A stretch of DNA of 64,000 nucleotides. It comes from Rhynchosporium graminicola (Eukaryota; Ascomycota; Leotiomycetes; Helotiales; Ploettnerulaceae). The first letter of the stretch is position 1. The number at the start of each line of letters is the position of its first letter. Below the pieces are notes generated by a model that saw only the letters and a program-made list of their open reading frames with translations, was not told the DNA's origin and did no database searches. The DNA is taken from assembly GCA_900074885.1 (NCBI GenBank), contig FJUW01000024.1:248001-312000 (forward strand), given 5' to 3'. The position numbers were made by a program, and so were the translations under genes. Positions 1 to 10,059 of the stretch are shown piece by piece.

Positions 1-634
1 GACAAGATCGCTGCTAGTGCCGATATCACCTACACATATGTCATCAACAGTGGTTTCCTCGACTGGTAAGTCATCATCTATCTAAGTTGCCCGAGCTTTG
101 TTGAGATCATGCTGCTTATCTGAATATTTCAAATGCTCCCTAATCCAGTCAAAATACATTGCTAATTCACGGTGTCTTCGTAGGGGACTCGAATATAACT
201 TCCTCCTTGACTGGAGGTCAGCTGAGCCAAAACTTCACAATGGTGGAGAATTTGAATTCAGCTCCACTACCCTTGCATCCGTTGGACAAGCGGTTGTGGG
301 AGTTCTGAGCCATCCGGAAGAGACAAAGAACAGATCTGTCTATGTCCAAGATATTGCAATCTCCCAGAAGAAGTTGCTTGACCTGGCGAGAAAGGTGGCA
401 CCCGAGCGGAAGTGGTCGCCAATTACAACTAGCCTTGATGAGCAGGAGAAGTGGGCAAACGAGAAACTGGCCGCTGGCGATTATTCTGTGATGATCACGT
501 ACCTAAATGTGGTCATGTTCCAAGATGGTTACGGGGCTCGATTTGAGAAGGTGGACAATGAGCTTCTTGGTGTCAAAGGCAAGACGGAAGCTGACGTCGA
601 AGACATATTCAAAAAGCTGTTGGCTGTAGAGTAG
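1..634 (+). CDS. NmrA-like / isoflavone-reductase family protein, 5' partial
   Basis: Two exons, 1-65 and 184-634, flank a 118-bp intron that starts GTAAGT, has a CTAAT branch site near 161 and ends TAG. Splicing joins a Trp codon across the junction and keeps the frame to the TAG at 632-634. The 5' part, with the Rossmann glycine motif, lies outside the window. The visible part fits the C-terminal half of NmrA/phenylcoumaran-reductase-like proteins: a stretch reading YTYVINSGFLDW, then GGEFEFSSTTLASVG, a VGVLSHPEETKNRSVYVQD segment and a helical C-terminus ending in KKLLAVE. Members are NAD(P)-binding reductases or redox-sensing regulators in the cytosol. No frame defect is visible. The family call is from recognition of sequence style; the substrate is unknown. 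Confidence 0.75.
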
Positions 635-1141
635 AACCTTTTTGCAACATCTCTAATACCGAACCAATTTTCAAGAGTCTGTCATATGCTTTCCAGTCAC
701 CACTTGACATCCTCGATCGAATCAAGTTATAGCGACTATAAGGCTACCACCATTATTTGATTCAAGCTACCCAGATTCAAATAAGCCAAGAGAAGGGTGC
801 AGGTGCAGCCATACAGTCAGGGTGCACCTGTGCTTACAGGTTGCATTGATTATTCCACCCGTTGATTGGGACGGCTCGCACCCTCTTCGGAATACATTGA
901 TGGCCCGTACTGCAGTACGACATTGCACCTATTTATCCATTCTTTCCACGGCATTTGATGACTATCCAAGCATACAACCATAATTAAATTGGCAATGAGA
1001 ACGTATTAAAAGCTGAGACTACGTCCCGTCTTGATTCGTAAGCATTCGTAGAACTTTTTTTCTGGACCCTATCCATTTGAAATTGTTCTGGTTGTGCCTT
1101 TCTAGTTGGCCAATTTCCGTCCTCGCTACATTAACCTCATC
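635..1141. other. Intergenic region before the FAD oxidoreductase
   Basis: No gene is seen. It holds the 3' end of the NmrA-like gene and the probable promoter of the next gene. Around 797-837 there are repeated GTGCAGGTGCAG/GGTGCACCTG words that form a partial inverted repeat; no function can be assigned. Base composition is normal, without the TA-rich RIP signature. Confidence 0.6.
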
Positions 1142-3087
1142 ATGTCTTTGTAGCTGCTAGTGACTATTTTCCTGCTATGGGCGAGTTTTACTTCAGCAGT
1201 ATCTACGATGGCAATCATCTCACGCCAATTTGAAGAGCTTGATTCCAGCATCCTTACATCTGAAGAAGTAGCACTCCTCAACTTCTCCCATTCGGATGCC
1301 CCTGTCAAGAGACCAGAGTGTAAAATCTTTCCCGGTGACTCTGCTTGGCCGTCCGATCATCAATGGCAGCTTTTAAACAAAACCACGAACGGCGGGCGCA
1401 CTAATCAAAACAATCCCGCTTGCAGCACCATGCTTTGCAGGGCCATCTTACAATGTGGAAAAATGCAAATCTGTCACAGCATCATGGGGCAATTCAACTC
1501 TTCAGTGAGTCCCCTAAGATATCATTTTAGGATTCTCTGATATTTGTAAAGTATATCGGATCCAACGTCAATGATGTCTCTTGTCTTTCAAGGCCGAACA
1601 TGTGAACCACCTAGCATCTCGCCTGCTTCAAATCAGACCTGTACAAGCGGCGGGTATCCAGCATATGCAATCAATGCATCGCGAATCGCAGATATCCAGC
1701 TCGGTGTGAACTTTGCTCGTAGAAGTGGGATCAGGCTCGTGATAAAAAACACAGGTCACGATTTCTCAGGAAAGTCGGGAGGAGCCGGTGCATTGAGTAT
1801 ATGGACGCATCATTTGAAAGGTATGGAGTTTGTGCCTGAGTTTAGAGGTGAGGGTAAGAAAGGCTACAACGGACCGGCATTCAAATGCCGAAGTGGTATC
1901 CAGGCATGGGAGATCTATGAGGCTGCCAGTAAACAAGGATTGGTTGTCGTGGGTGGTGAGGGACGAGTATGCATTTATTCTTTACTTCGTCTGTATATGC
2001 TGACTGTGAGCAGACTGTTGGTGTGATGGGTGGCTACATCCTGGGAGGAGGACACTCTCCACTGTCTTCCATTCATGGTCTGGGAGCAGATCACATTATA
2101 TCGCTAGATATTGTCCTCTCGTCGGGTCGCTTCATTACTGCAACGCCTACCAAAAATTACGATATCTACTGGGCGCTAGCTGGAGGAGGCGGCTCAACAT
2201 TGGGTGTAGTCACATCCGTGACAGTCAAAGCTCATCCTGATTTCCCGGTAACAGCATTCTCATTCTCGTTCAGTGCCAGCTCGACTGCCGTGCTCTGGGC
2301 CGGCGTTCCCAGTTTCTTCAATTACTTCATCCCATTATCCGAAGCAGGAACATACTCATACTTTAATGTCTTCCCCGGCGTTATCCCGACGTTTTCAATG
2401 AAGCCCTTCTTCGCACCAAATCTCACCATAGTTCAAACTGAAGCTCTCCTGAAACCATGGTTTGATGATCTTGCTGCTCTCGGCATATTCATAGTGGCCA
2501 AACTGGCCGCCTATCCCAATTACTTGAGAGCATGGCAAGCCAACTTCCCCCAGGAAGGAGCTGGTGGTGATACGAGCATTGTTGGCTCCCGTCTCTTCCC
2601 TCGCTCCAATTGGCTCAACGAGACTCTCCTGAATGCCACTTTCACCGCTTGGAAGGAAAGTGTAGATGCTGATCTCTTCACCATTAGCTTCAACTTTGGG
2701 CCTACGCTTGCCGCAGGTGGTGATCCTGACAACAGTGTCAACCCCGCTTGGCGGGAGTCGGTTATGCATGCTATGCAACTTGTCCTTTGGCCAAGTGATG
2801 CAAATTACACAGAGATCAAACAGAAGCGGGATTTGCTAACTGAGAGGCAGAATGCTTGGATCGAGGTCAGTCCTGGTGCGGGAGCGTTTTTAGGGGAAAG
2901 TGACCGCGAGGATGTAGATTTCCAGCAGAACTTCTATGGAAAGAATTATGCCAGGTCACTGAGAATCAAGCATGAGATCGATCCGGAAGATGTTTTTTGG
3001 GCGAAGACTGCTGTAGGAAGTGATGCATGGCATATTGTGAACTATGGGCCCGTGGATGATGAGAATGGGAGGCTGTGTAGGGTATGA
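1142..3087 (+). pseudogene. FAD-linked oxidoreductase (BBE-like), disrupted by one nonsense codon and one frameshift
   Basis: Three exons fit: 1142-1504, 1552-1966 and 2014-3087, with two 47-bp introns (GTGAGT...AAG and GTATGC...CAG). Summed exon length is 1852 nt, one more than a multiple of three. The predicted ancestral product is about 616 aa, usual for secreted fungal BBE-like FAD oxidoreductases. A signal-peptide-like start (ATG at 1142) is interrupted at codon 4 by TAG (1151-1153), as expected from CAG. A +1 shift lies near 1394-1401: upstream the frame reads CKIFPGDSAWPSDHQW, and downstream the family-like continuation LIKTIPLAAPC is one base out of frame. The FAD domain has NTGHDFSGKSGGAGALSIW, whose His is the usual covalent FAD site. 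The second site, often GEC, reads GEGR here, so attachment would be mono-covalent. GGYILGGGHSPLSS follows. The C-terminal BBE domain has NFYGKNYARSL and the frame ends in GRLCRV. Initiation at the internal ATG 1208 would still meet the frameshift. Confidence 0.82.
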
Positions 3088-3440
3088 GTGTGATCGAGGT
3101 GATACGTATTGCTTCATGTTTAAGTATTTCTGGTCCTTGGACTTCCTCTCTGCTTCCGAGAATTGTTTCGCTGTACAGCATATCTGAGAGTCAAAACCCA
3201 CGAAGTCACTTTTGAGAATTGAAGTCGCTTCTTCTCAACCTCTGTAGCTTCTAGGCTTTTGTTGCACGTCGCAACCAAAGTAAACAGACCATTTTTAAAT
3301 ATCTCTAAGATCCCTCTTGCACATAAATTTCAAACATCGCCTAGGGCACCTTTTAAGACAAGTTCTGCAGCATCTACTGGCCTCTTGGTGTCTAGTTATT
3401 GCAGAATCCCCTGTTTCTCAGGGATCCAACTGAAAGTTTA
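3088..3440. other. 3' flank of the FAD oxidoreductase; no gene seen
   Basis: Normal-composition sequence follows the stop at 3087. A short open frame at 3259-3453 has no ATG start and no recognisable domain. Composition changes abruptly to AT-rich near 3436, which marks the left edge of repeat-derived DNA. Confidence 0.55.
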
Positions 3441-3969
3441 TATATATGGATAATAGTAATAATCATAATAATGGCTTAGATAACAGTATTATCTATATAA
3501 AAATGTATATAATAGACTAAGAAACTAGTCAAATAATAGCTATAAAAGCAATATTAGCCTTATAAGAAAAGTATTAGAAAAAAAAAGATGAAGGAAAATA
3601 TATATAATATAGATCTATTAAGTAGTAGGTTAACTAATATTACTATTAGGCCTTATATAGTTAATTTTCGTTAGCATTTGATTTTTCTATAATAGAAAAA
3701 AATATAGAGGAATAATAATCGTTTATATAAATGCTATAAGAGTATCGAATAAAATAAGGCCAAATAAACCTTTGCTTTATAATAATAGTTATAGAACAAT
3801 TCTTAAAAGGAGGTTAGTCTAAAAGAAAAGATAATACAACAAGTTATATTTAGGAGAATATTTAGTATTAGACACTTTATTCGGTATTTCTATTAAGGCT
3901 ATTAGTGATAGTAGTATTAGCATCGTATCCTTTTCTTTTCTGTCGACGAAAAATTCCCTTTCGCTTTAT
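3441..3969. other. AT-rich, RIP-like degenerate sequence
   Basis: Strongly A+T-rich with many TAT/ATA words and no coherent frame on either strand. It looks like an old, saturated repeat remnant. No terminal repeats or domain could be recognised. Confidence 0.5.
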
Positions 3970-4255
3970 GACGGGTTGTACTTATTAGTTTGCTCGATGC
4001 CTAGGCGTCTACACTGACAGCTGACTTGGTGTTATACATTTACCTATGCCACTGCCACTAGCGGCCGCGGCATTACCTTTTCTTCGAAGAGAGACTTCTA
4101 TTCTCTTCTTCTCTTCTTAGTTAATTCTCCTTGTAAGACAAACGATCTTTTGCATTATATACTGTGCATTCGCCTTGTGACACGCTCCTTAGTCAATTCT
4201 TCTTATCAATCAACATAACGTTTGTATTATATACTTTGCACTCGCCTTGTGGCAT
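3970..4255 (+). repeat. Dispersed border repeat, left copy (with a tandem pair of its ~72-bp end unit)
   Basis: This stretch shares blocks in the same order with copies near 56051-56150 and 57565-57755: a GGGTTG...TGCTCGAT...CTAGGC block, a pyrimidine tract (GAAGAGAG then TTC-rich), and a unit TTAATTCT...TTGCATTATATACT followed by GCATTCGCCTTGTGACA. Here the last unit occurs twice in tandem, at about 4117-4188 and 4190-4260. The alignments are by eye. No target-site duplication was found. It could be an LTR or promoter end of a degenerate element. Confidence 0.55.
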
Positions 4256-4704
4256 CATTCGATTCAGATATTAGTAGAGGCGTCGACTAGGTTACTAATA
4301 CGCTACAAGAGGGATGTGGAGCTACTGCTAGTATTATAGCTAGCACTAGTACTGCAGCTAGTACTAGTATCAAGCCTACTATAGAAGTATCTATAGCAGA
4401 CTCAGGAGACTTAGTTATAGTACTCTTAGTATTGATTTTCAGCGTTATTATTCTAGCTAGTCATACTAGCGCAGAAGATAGTCGAGTACGTATCTTAGTT
4501 GATTTACGTCCTTTTGGAGCCTTTGTACTAATCTTAAAAGCAGATTTAGAAGGCATATTACCGCAGATTCAATATATACTCTATAAATCAAAAGCTTCAA
4601 AACGATGTAATTTAGAGGTAAATCGATGTAGTATTTATGGAGCTTGGGTGGTTTCTAATTCTAATAATTATAGTGTATTAATATTTAGTATTGTTCGCAC
4701 GTAA
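4252..4704 (+). pseudogene. Unrecognised relic frame after the border repeat
   Basis: A frame of about 150 codons runs from 4252 to the TAA at 4702-4704 with one internal TAG (4288-4290) at a position that could have been CAG. No clear ATG starts it, so translation today is unlikely. The middle is Ser/Thr/Ala-rich and then hydrophobic; the end is polar. I do not recognise a family. Its position directly after the border repeat suggests it belonged to the same mobile unit, but this is inference. Confidence 0.3.
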
Positions 4705-5093
4705 AGGCGGTGAAACGGAGTTATTTACTAGAGAATCACGCTGAACCGGATAATAGCTTATAATATTCTGGGACGTATCGTAGTCTAGCAACACAACTAA
4801 GGTAATTAGATATGGTACCTTGCACTTTTGTTTTCTAGTTGAACATTTCAGGCCTCTTGCCAGGTCCAGCTCCGTCTTGAAGTAGGAATTTTGCTACTAG
4901 ATACCTACACATAATGCTGCAAGGCTACTTAATCACCGTCACAGGTGAGATATTTACCTGATAAGAATATTCATTCTAATTGTAACGATCGTGAGTCCTA
5001 CGCATCTGATTCAACATATCGGATACCCTTTTTCAATGGAGATACCCCTTCCCGGTGATTACTTATCGCTTTTTCTTTCCTTTCCCCTTACAG
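4705..5093. other. Region upstream of the kinase fragment; possible intron at 4991-5093
   Basis: Composition returns to normal within this stretch. A GTGAGT at 4991 and a pyrimidine-rich CTTACAG ending at 5093 could bound an intron, so the first recognisable kinase exon would begin at 5094. No upstream exon with an ATG could be identified. The in-frame ATG at 5036 would lie inside that intron. Confidence 0.4.
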
Positions 5094-5841
5094 ACGTCCG
5101 ATGCTGCGACTTTGACGATGATGCTGCGGCTGATTCGTACTCACAAACGCGCGATGAGGAGATAATTCGCCTTGGACGCGAGATGGAGCGTAACAAGAAC
5201 GACACCGATGGCGAAGCGAGCGAAACCTCCGCCGGCTGTGCCTTAAAGGGGATGGGCTGCTTCAGGTTCTCGTTGGCACAGCTAGCGGTTAATGGTGACG
5301 CAGTCGGCCGACAGCAATATCACTTGAACCAGCGCAGCAAGAACATACAGATCGGCAGGCTCGAATACCGTTGCCAATGGACGGCATTCGCCGCGGAAGA
5401 TGGCTTTAAGGAAGCACGCCGGCGCTATGTTGTAGGCGCTCTCGGCGGGCCGTCAGCTACCAACGTCGATTTCGAGATGCCAACCCCACTTCCTGCTAAG
5501 AGAACGATAGGCAGCTGGACATTGGGAGATCCTCTTGGTGTAGGCGGGCAGGAAAGAGTATTCTTCGCTTCGGATCCGTCGGACAATGTGGCTGCGATCA
5601 AAGTCGTGGAGCGAACATTTCGAAGTCGTGACAATATAAACAAGGAGATTCAGACCCTTCAGGAAGTGACTAATCTCACATCGAGGTCGGACGATAGTGA
5701 GCAACTTCTGCGTATGGTAGATGTCATCCACACGAAGAATGAGGAACTCTCATCCACGACAAGCCTTCGACAGTGTTGTCATTGTTCTGCAGCCAATGAC
5801 GCCCCAGACCTTGGCGACTTGATAGGAAGTCGGAGCATGGG
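5094..5841 (+). pseudogene. N-terminal half of a Ser/Thr protein kinase, truncated and frame-shifted
   Basis: The frame ends at a GTAAGT donor (5842); the intron 5842-5900 has an AACTGAC branch site and ends AACAG. The kinase N-lobe is clear: a Gly loop reading GDPLGVGGQERVFFA and, about 20 residues on, VAAIKVVE with the ATP-contacting Lys. A region ending IQIGRLEYRCQWTAF precedes it and resembles the FHA-like head of some fungal kinases. Past 5764 the expected hinge strand, VVIVLQPMTPQTLA, is one base out of frame; the frame returns near 5815. That pattern fits a +1 and a -1 indel about 50 bp apart. No HRD, DFG or later kinase motif follows the intron, so the C-lobe is missing. It is best read as a truncated pseudogene. 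Confidence 0.65.
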
Positions 5842-5900
5842 GTAAGTCGCGTCCTTGGGTTCATTGTTTTAAAAGCTCTCAACTGACCAAAGCTTAACAG

Positions 5901-6335
5901 ATAGCCAGTGGTTGTAACAATTGATAGACCGTTCCTCTTGGTAATGATACGCTCCTTCTGTTTTGCGTTGAATGCTAAGTTTTGTGCCACTTTTTGTCGT
6001 GCCCCACCCCTAGATCACATGACTGTGTCTCTACAAGTCCTCCGTCGCGTCGCTTTGTGCAGATTGAACGATTCGCGCTAGCTACGGCTAATCCAACGTG
6101 ACCAACTGAAGTGGCAGATAGATAGCACCCAGAACTCTCCTTGAGATGACAGTTCAGATCTCAGAAGTTGTCGGTATCGCGCTTAGAGGAAGTTCCCCAG
6201 GGCTGGTTTCTGACCATAAATTGAGGCATCTTTCGTCACTCGCTTCCTCTGAAAAATGCCTACTAATTTTCATCAGAATTTCTTGTTTGACTGATATATA
6301 TTCTCGAGCATCAGAACCTACTTGCCTCCTTGAGC
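5901..6335. other. No gene recognised between the kinase fragment and the next gene
   Basis: The sequence after the 5842-5900 intron hits stops quickly and shows no kinase C-lobe. Composition is normal. The last part is presumably the promoter of the gene starting at 6336; no motif is strong enough to name. Confidence 0.5.
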
Positions 6336-7117
6336 ATGGCTCAAACAGAGATGAATCAGGTCAGCACACCCATATCCCGTCAGTTTCCAGCTACGCCACC
6401 GTGCAGCTCGGATCTGTCATCAGCTGAGCATAGCAGGTTGAGCTCACAAGCCGAGAGCTCGAGTCTCTTCCAATCCGCACAGGCTCTTACAATCGACGAT
6501 CTCGACCGCCTCGATTCAGATCTTACGAAGTTACAGATGCTTATCTTGGCGCTAAGATCAAGGGATGAAGGAGCTGAAGCGCATGATCTGTAAGTCTCCA
6601 GATATTTGCAGCTTCCTGTCAGCTGATAACACCCTCTCAGTGGAGACAGGCAGACCCATTCCTCTGGATACATTACGCCTGTTATGAACTTGCCTTTATT
6701 TGGCGAGGAGGGATGGGAGTCCATTAGCATTTTCCAAGACTCTGGCTCTGACCTGTCTCGCGATGCTTCGTCCGAGGGGGAATTCAGTGATAGGACGACC
6801 CTGGGTTGTAGAGCCTCCTCAAGCTCTGCAACCTTCCTCGCCTGACGATTCGGGGTCCACATGTTCGTGCCATACCTGAAGTCCGCAAACATCTCAAGGC
6901 TCGTACACGTACAAAGAAGCTATTCCCGTGGTATCCACTTGGCCTGGAAAATGTTGGTGGAAAAAAGTGGAGTGGCCAAATAACATGGGAGCAGCAATAC
7001 CAGTTACTCGATAGTCGATACAAGTACTTGCACGACCGGGAAATCGTTGCCGGAAGGTTCTGGAATCCCAATCCATGTATTTGGTCGATGCTTCCTTGGT
7101 TATGGCTGTGGCCTTAG
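6336..7117 (+). pseudogene. Unrecognised two-exon gene with a probable frameshift near 6790-6811
   Basis: ATG at 6336 opens exon 1 (6336-6589). A 51-bp intron (6590-6640, GTAAGT...CTCAG, with a CTGAT branch) joins exon 2 in frame to a TGA at 6843-6845, giving 152 aa. The product is Ser-rich and polar at first, with DDLDRLDSDLTKLQMLILA as a likely helix. In the -1 frame a second open stretch begins after the TAG at 6809-6811 and runs to the TAG at 7115-7117. It looks like a natural continuation: basic (HLKARTRTKKLFPWYP), then KKWSGQITWEQQYQLLDSRY. I infer that one longer gene of about 250 residues was broken by a single indel. No family was recognised. Confidence 0.45.
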
Positions 7118-8342
7118 AGCCTCGCAAACAAACCTTATACTTCATTACAAGAAGTACTCCCAGCTGCAAGTGTGTATTTCACCTCAACACCTCCATTCTC
7201 GCTCTCCATCCGTTTCAATCAGTCGCAATTATGAAGTTGATGTACGCCGCTGCTCAGTAATTACTCTTGTCGCTCTTACATCTCCATATCTGCAGTTCGC
7301 GCTCCTTTTACGGGTCTCTCCAGAGCTCGAGCTCGAATTTAGTTCAGACGTGAACCAGGTAAATTGTCGTTCCTTTCGCTGATCTATCCTCCTTGATGCT
7401 GTCCTCTAATGTCTCGTAAGGTACTGCATTGTGTCATTTGCTTTATTGAAAGCCACTTTGCTTTATTTCACGACCTTGTGATAGTTGTTCGAAACATCTT
7501 ACCGCCGAGCTGGTCAGCTCCATGTGCCACCTCTTAGCGCCGCTGCACCGTTGCGGTTGCGCTGCTTTCCACCAACAGTTGTTTGGTTTTGTAGCCAACC
7601 TTGAAAGTAATCCAGGAGAGCCAGTGGTTCAACTTGGGAGATCCCTCTTTGGTCTGTTTCTAGGTCATGGATGTGCTATAGGGCGAAACGCCAGCAATAT
7701 GATCATTTCCGGAGACGGTTTTGATACCTAGCGCACGGGTTTACCTTGAGACTAACGTGAACCTACATGACGATGCCAACATGTCCGTTCAAAACGAAGG
7801 TCAAACGCGCCTCTGCTCTTAACAAGACACAGCAATCCTCTGGAAGTTTGAAAGTTAAGACGTTTTGATAGTAGTAGGTGACAGGGATATTGCCGTGATT
7901 GGGAATGTATGGGCACCAGCGGTATGAAGCCGTTTTTGGGCCATTGTAAGGTTCTTAGGAAGCAAGTTACGGCATCTATTCTAGGGTGTACGTTGATTGG
8001 GTTTTCGGAATTAGGACATGCACCGCTGATTCAGGATCCGGCGGCTTTCCATGACAAACTGTTGGGGTGGTTGGGCTAGGACTTGGACCACCAGATCCAA
8101 GAGTGAGAAGGAGAAGGAGAAAGAGCACGTACGTAGTAACTAGTCTAGAAGCTTGTGGGTTCAATAGTGTCAGGTTGAGTGACTTTGACGTCCACTTTGA
8201 AGTGCTTTATTCTTTATCCTCAATCAAAAAGCAGCTCCGCAAAGCGATACTTGGCGGCTTCTGGGTCCCAGTCCACTATCTTCCGCTCTTTCCTGGTTTC
8301 CATCTTTCGTTCAACAAAAGGTTCCATCGCGTTTCTCTCCTT
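7118..8342. other. Non-RIP region without a recognisable gene
   Basis: Composition is normal. Open frames are short; the longest with an ATG is 7522-7731 on the plus strand (69 codons), which shows no domain and no splice context. The stretch before 8343 is the 3' flank of the minus-strand phosphotransferase gene. Confidence 0.5.
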
Positions 8343-9412
8343 CTAGCTCAACAGATCAATCCTCGCCTTCAAGTAGTGATTCCTCGGGAGTCCCTGCTCA
8401 CGTGAGCCAAAGAACCGCTCATCCAGATACTTCCAGAATATAGACTCAAATGCCCAGCTCTTCCGCGCAATATATGTCAGCCAGAATCTGCCCGTCTCCC
8501 AACTCTCGCGCATATACGCAGATAATGGGACACCGCCGATTCCGCCGGACACTTTTGTGTCTTCTTCGGCTTTTTTCATAGCTAAAATCCAGGTTTCTAG
8601 GCGCGGCTCATACAGTGTGGTCCAGTTGTCGAGACCGGCGTCCCATTGGTCGGGTGTATCGAGAAGCAGCCACCACGGAGGGTCCAAGGAGAACTGACTT
8701 GGCGCAGCATATGTGAATTCCCTGTCAATGATCGCAGTAATTGCGTCCGACGCAGTAAGGAGAATGTTTGCTGGGCGCAGGTCATCGCAGTGAAGACGGA
8801 ATGAATCGGAATTCGAAGGCATTGAGGACAGCTTCATGCTCTTGGTTTTTGACTGAGCCGACCAGTTGTCCTCTTTGAAACCAAATTTAGAGAGCTTCCC
8901 GTCCCTGGCGAGCCTACGGAAGAGTTGTCGGGCGACGTACTTGTTTCTGCATTCCTGTTCCGTTCTGACGAGATCATTTTGCTGGAAGACGAGCTGAGCA
9001 ATATGCATCTCTGCAAGCCACACATAGTATTCATCTGCGTTTTTATAGGTCTTCAATTGCAGTAGGAGAATGACGCTTGGAATATTTGCAAGCTGAAGCA
9101 TATCGTTCATATTCTTCGTAACAGGCCTTGCTGCGGTCGAGAAGGTACCCGGGTTGACCTCGACCAGTAATCCGATTCGTGGGAATGTGTGTTGCGAAAG
9201 TTCGAGCAAGCATGCCGCCACTTGCTGATAGTGTTTTTGAAGGATTTCCTCGGGAATATCGGGGTTCAATGTGAACGGTTTGGAGACATCGTCGTTTGTA
9301 GCATTGTGAGCTGTAGACATGCAGCGGAGGTGCTCGATATATTCCATAATGATGAATGATCCCAATTTCGGATCCTCACCGTAAAAGAAAGTCCAAGCGA
9401 CCGGGATCTTAG
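8343..9412 (-). pseudogene. APH/choline-kinase-like phosphotransferase, C-terminal part (gene split by Copia-1)
   Basis: The minus frame runs from the target-site copy at 9412-9408 down to TAG at 8345-8343. It carries the APH-fold kinase core: catalytic loop HCDDLRPANILL, where the Asp and Asn are the usual catalytic and Mg-binding residues, and the second metal motif as AIIDREFTYAAP, followed by DPPWWLLL. Such fungal proteins are cytosolic small-molecule phosphotransferases of unknown substrate. The N-terminal part lies at 15960-15643, beyond Copia-1. Taking one copy of CTAAG, the halves join without a shift, 318 + 1065 = 1383 nt or 460 codons plus stop, with no intron. The apparent ATG-led frame reaching 9443 begins inside the LTR and is not the native start. 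Confidence 0.85.
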
Positions 9413-9604
9413 TGTTGGTATCACTCTGTCGTAGTAAGTACAATCAAGTAGTCTGCGTGAGCCAAAGTATAGTGATAATAGTAGTAGTATTATCTGTTGT
9501 ATCGTGGCTGTCTTTCCTAGGTAGTCGAGACTCCGTAAGGGAGATATATCTAGCCGGCTAAACCCCGGTGCAGATACTCGAATAACACGTGACTATAGAC
9601 AAAA
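9413..9604 (-). repeat. Copia-1 LTR (3' LTR in element orientation)
   Basis: It matches 15450-15642 over its length. Differences seen are mainly C/T and G/A, for example TGTTGG against TATTAG at the start. The inner end (TATAGACAAAA against TATGGACTAACA) is more divergent. Confidence 0.88.
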
Positions 9605-10059
9605 ATATAGACTAAAACTAGGAGTACTTTAAAGTAGCTCCAAACTATCTACTTCTCCGTATGAAAGTAACGCTTCTTGCCTTCTAACAAGAGTAGTACT
9701 TTCGTACTACTTATGCAGAAGTATTATATAGTATATAGGTTTCCACGTGATCAGGTCCAAAGATTAGATAACTTGAACTAAACGCCTTATAGGCTCTCTT
9801 CCGGCTTTAAGTTATCTAAATTCCCTCTATCTACCTATTCTATAGGCTTAATAACTAATTAATTCGTATATAATAGCTCCTTTAGAGCTCCGTTGCAATT
9901 TATCTTAGTTATCGCATCCGCAGGGTTATCTAGCCCTACTACTCAAATTACCTCTGATATCTCTTTTCTTTTATACGCCTAACGTAGATATATAAGGTTA
10001 ATTATTAATCTCTTCTCTCTTATAGTATTAAGTCGTACTACGCAGTCGTATAAAGACTT

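Noticed and set aside
4991..5093. Start of the kinase gene at 4991
   Set aside because: That position is GTG, not ATG, and the stretch 4991-5093 looks like an intron (GTGAGT...CTTACAG).
7522..7731. 69-codon ATG-led frame as a gene
   Set aside because: No domain, splice context or codon evidence; such a length is expected by chance in normal-composition DNA.
9413..9443. ATG-led N-terminus of the APH-like frame
   Set aside because: These codons come from the Copia-1 LTR. The true N-terminus is at 15960-15643.
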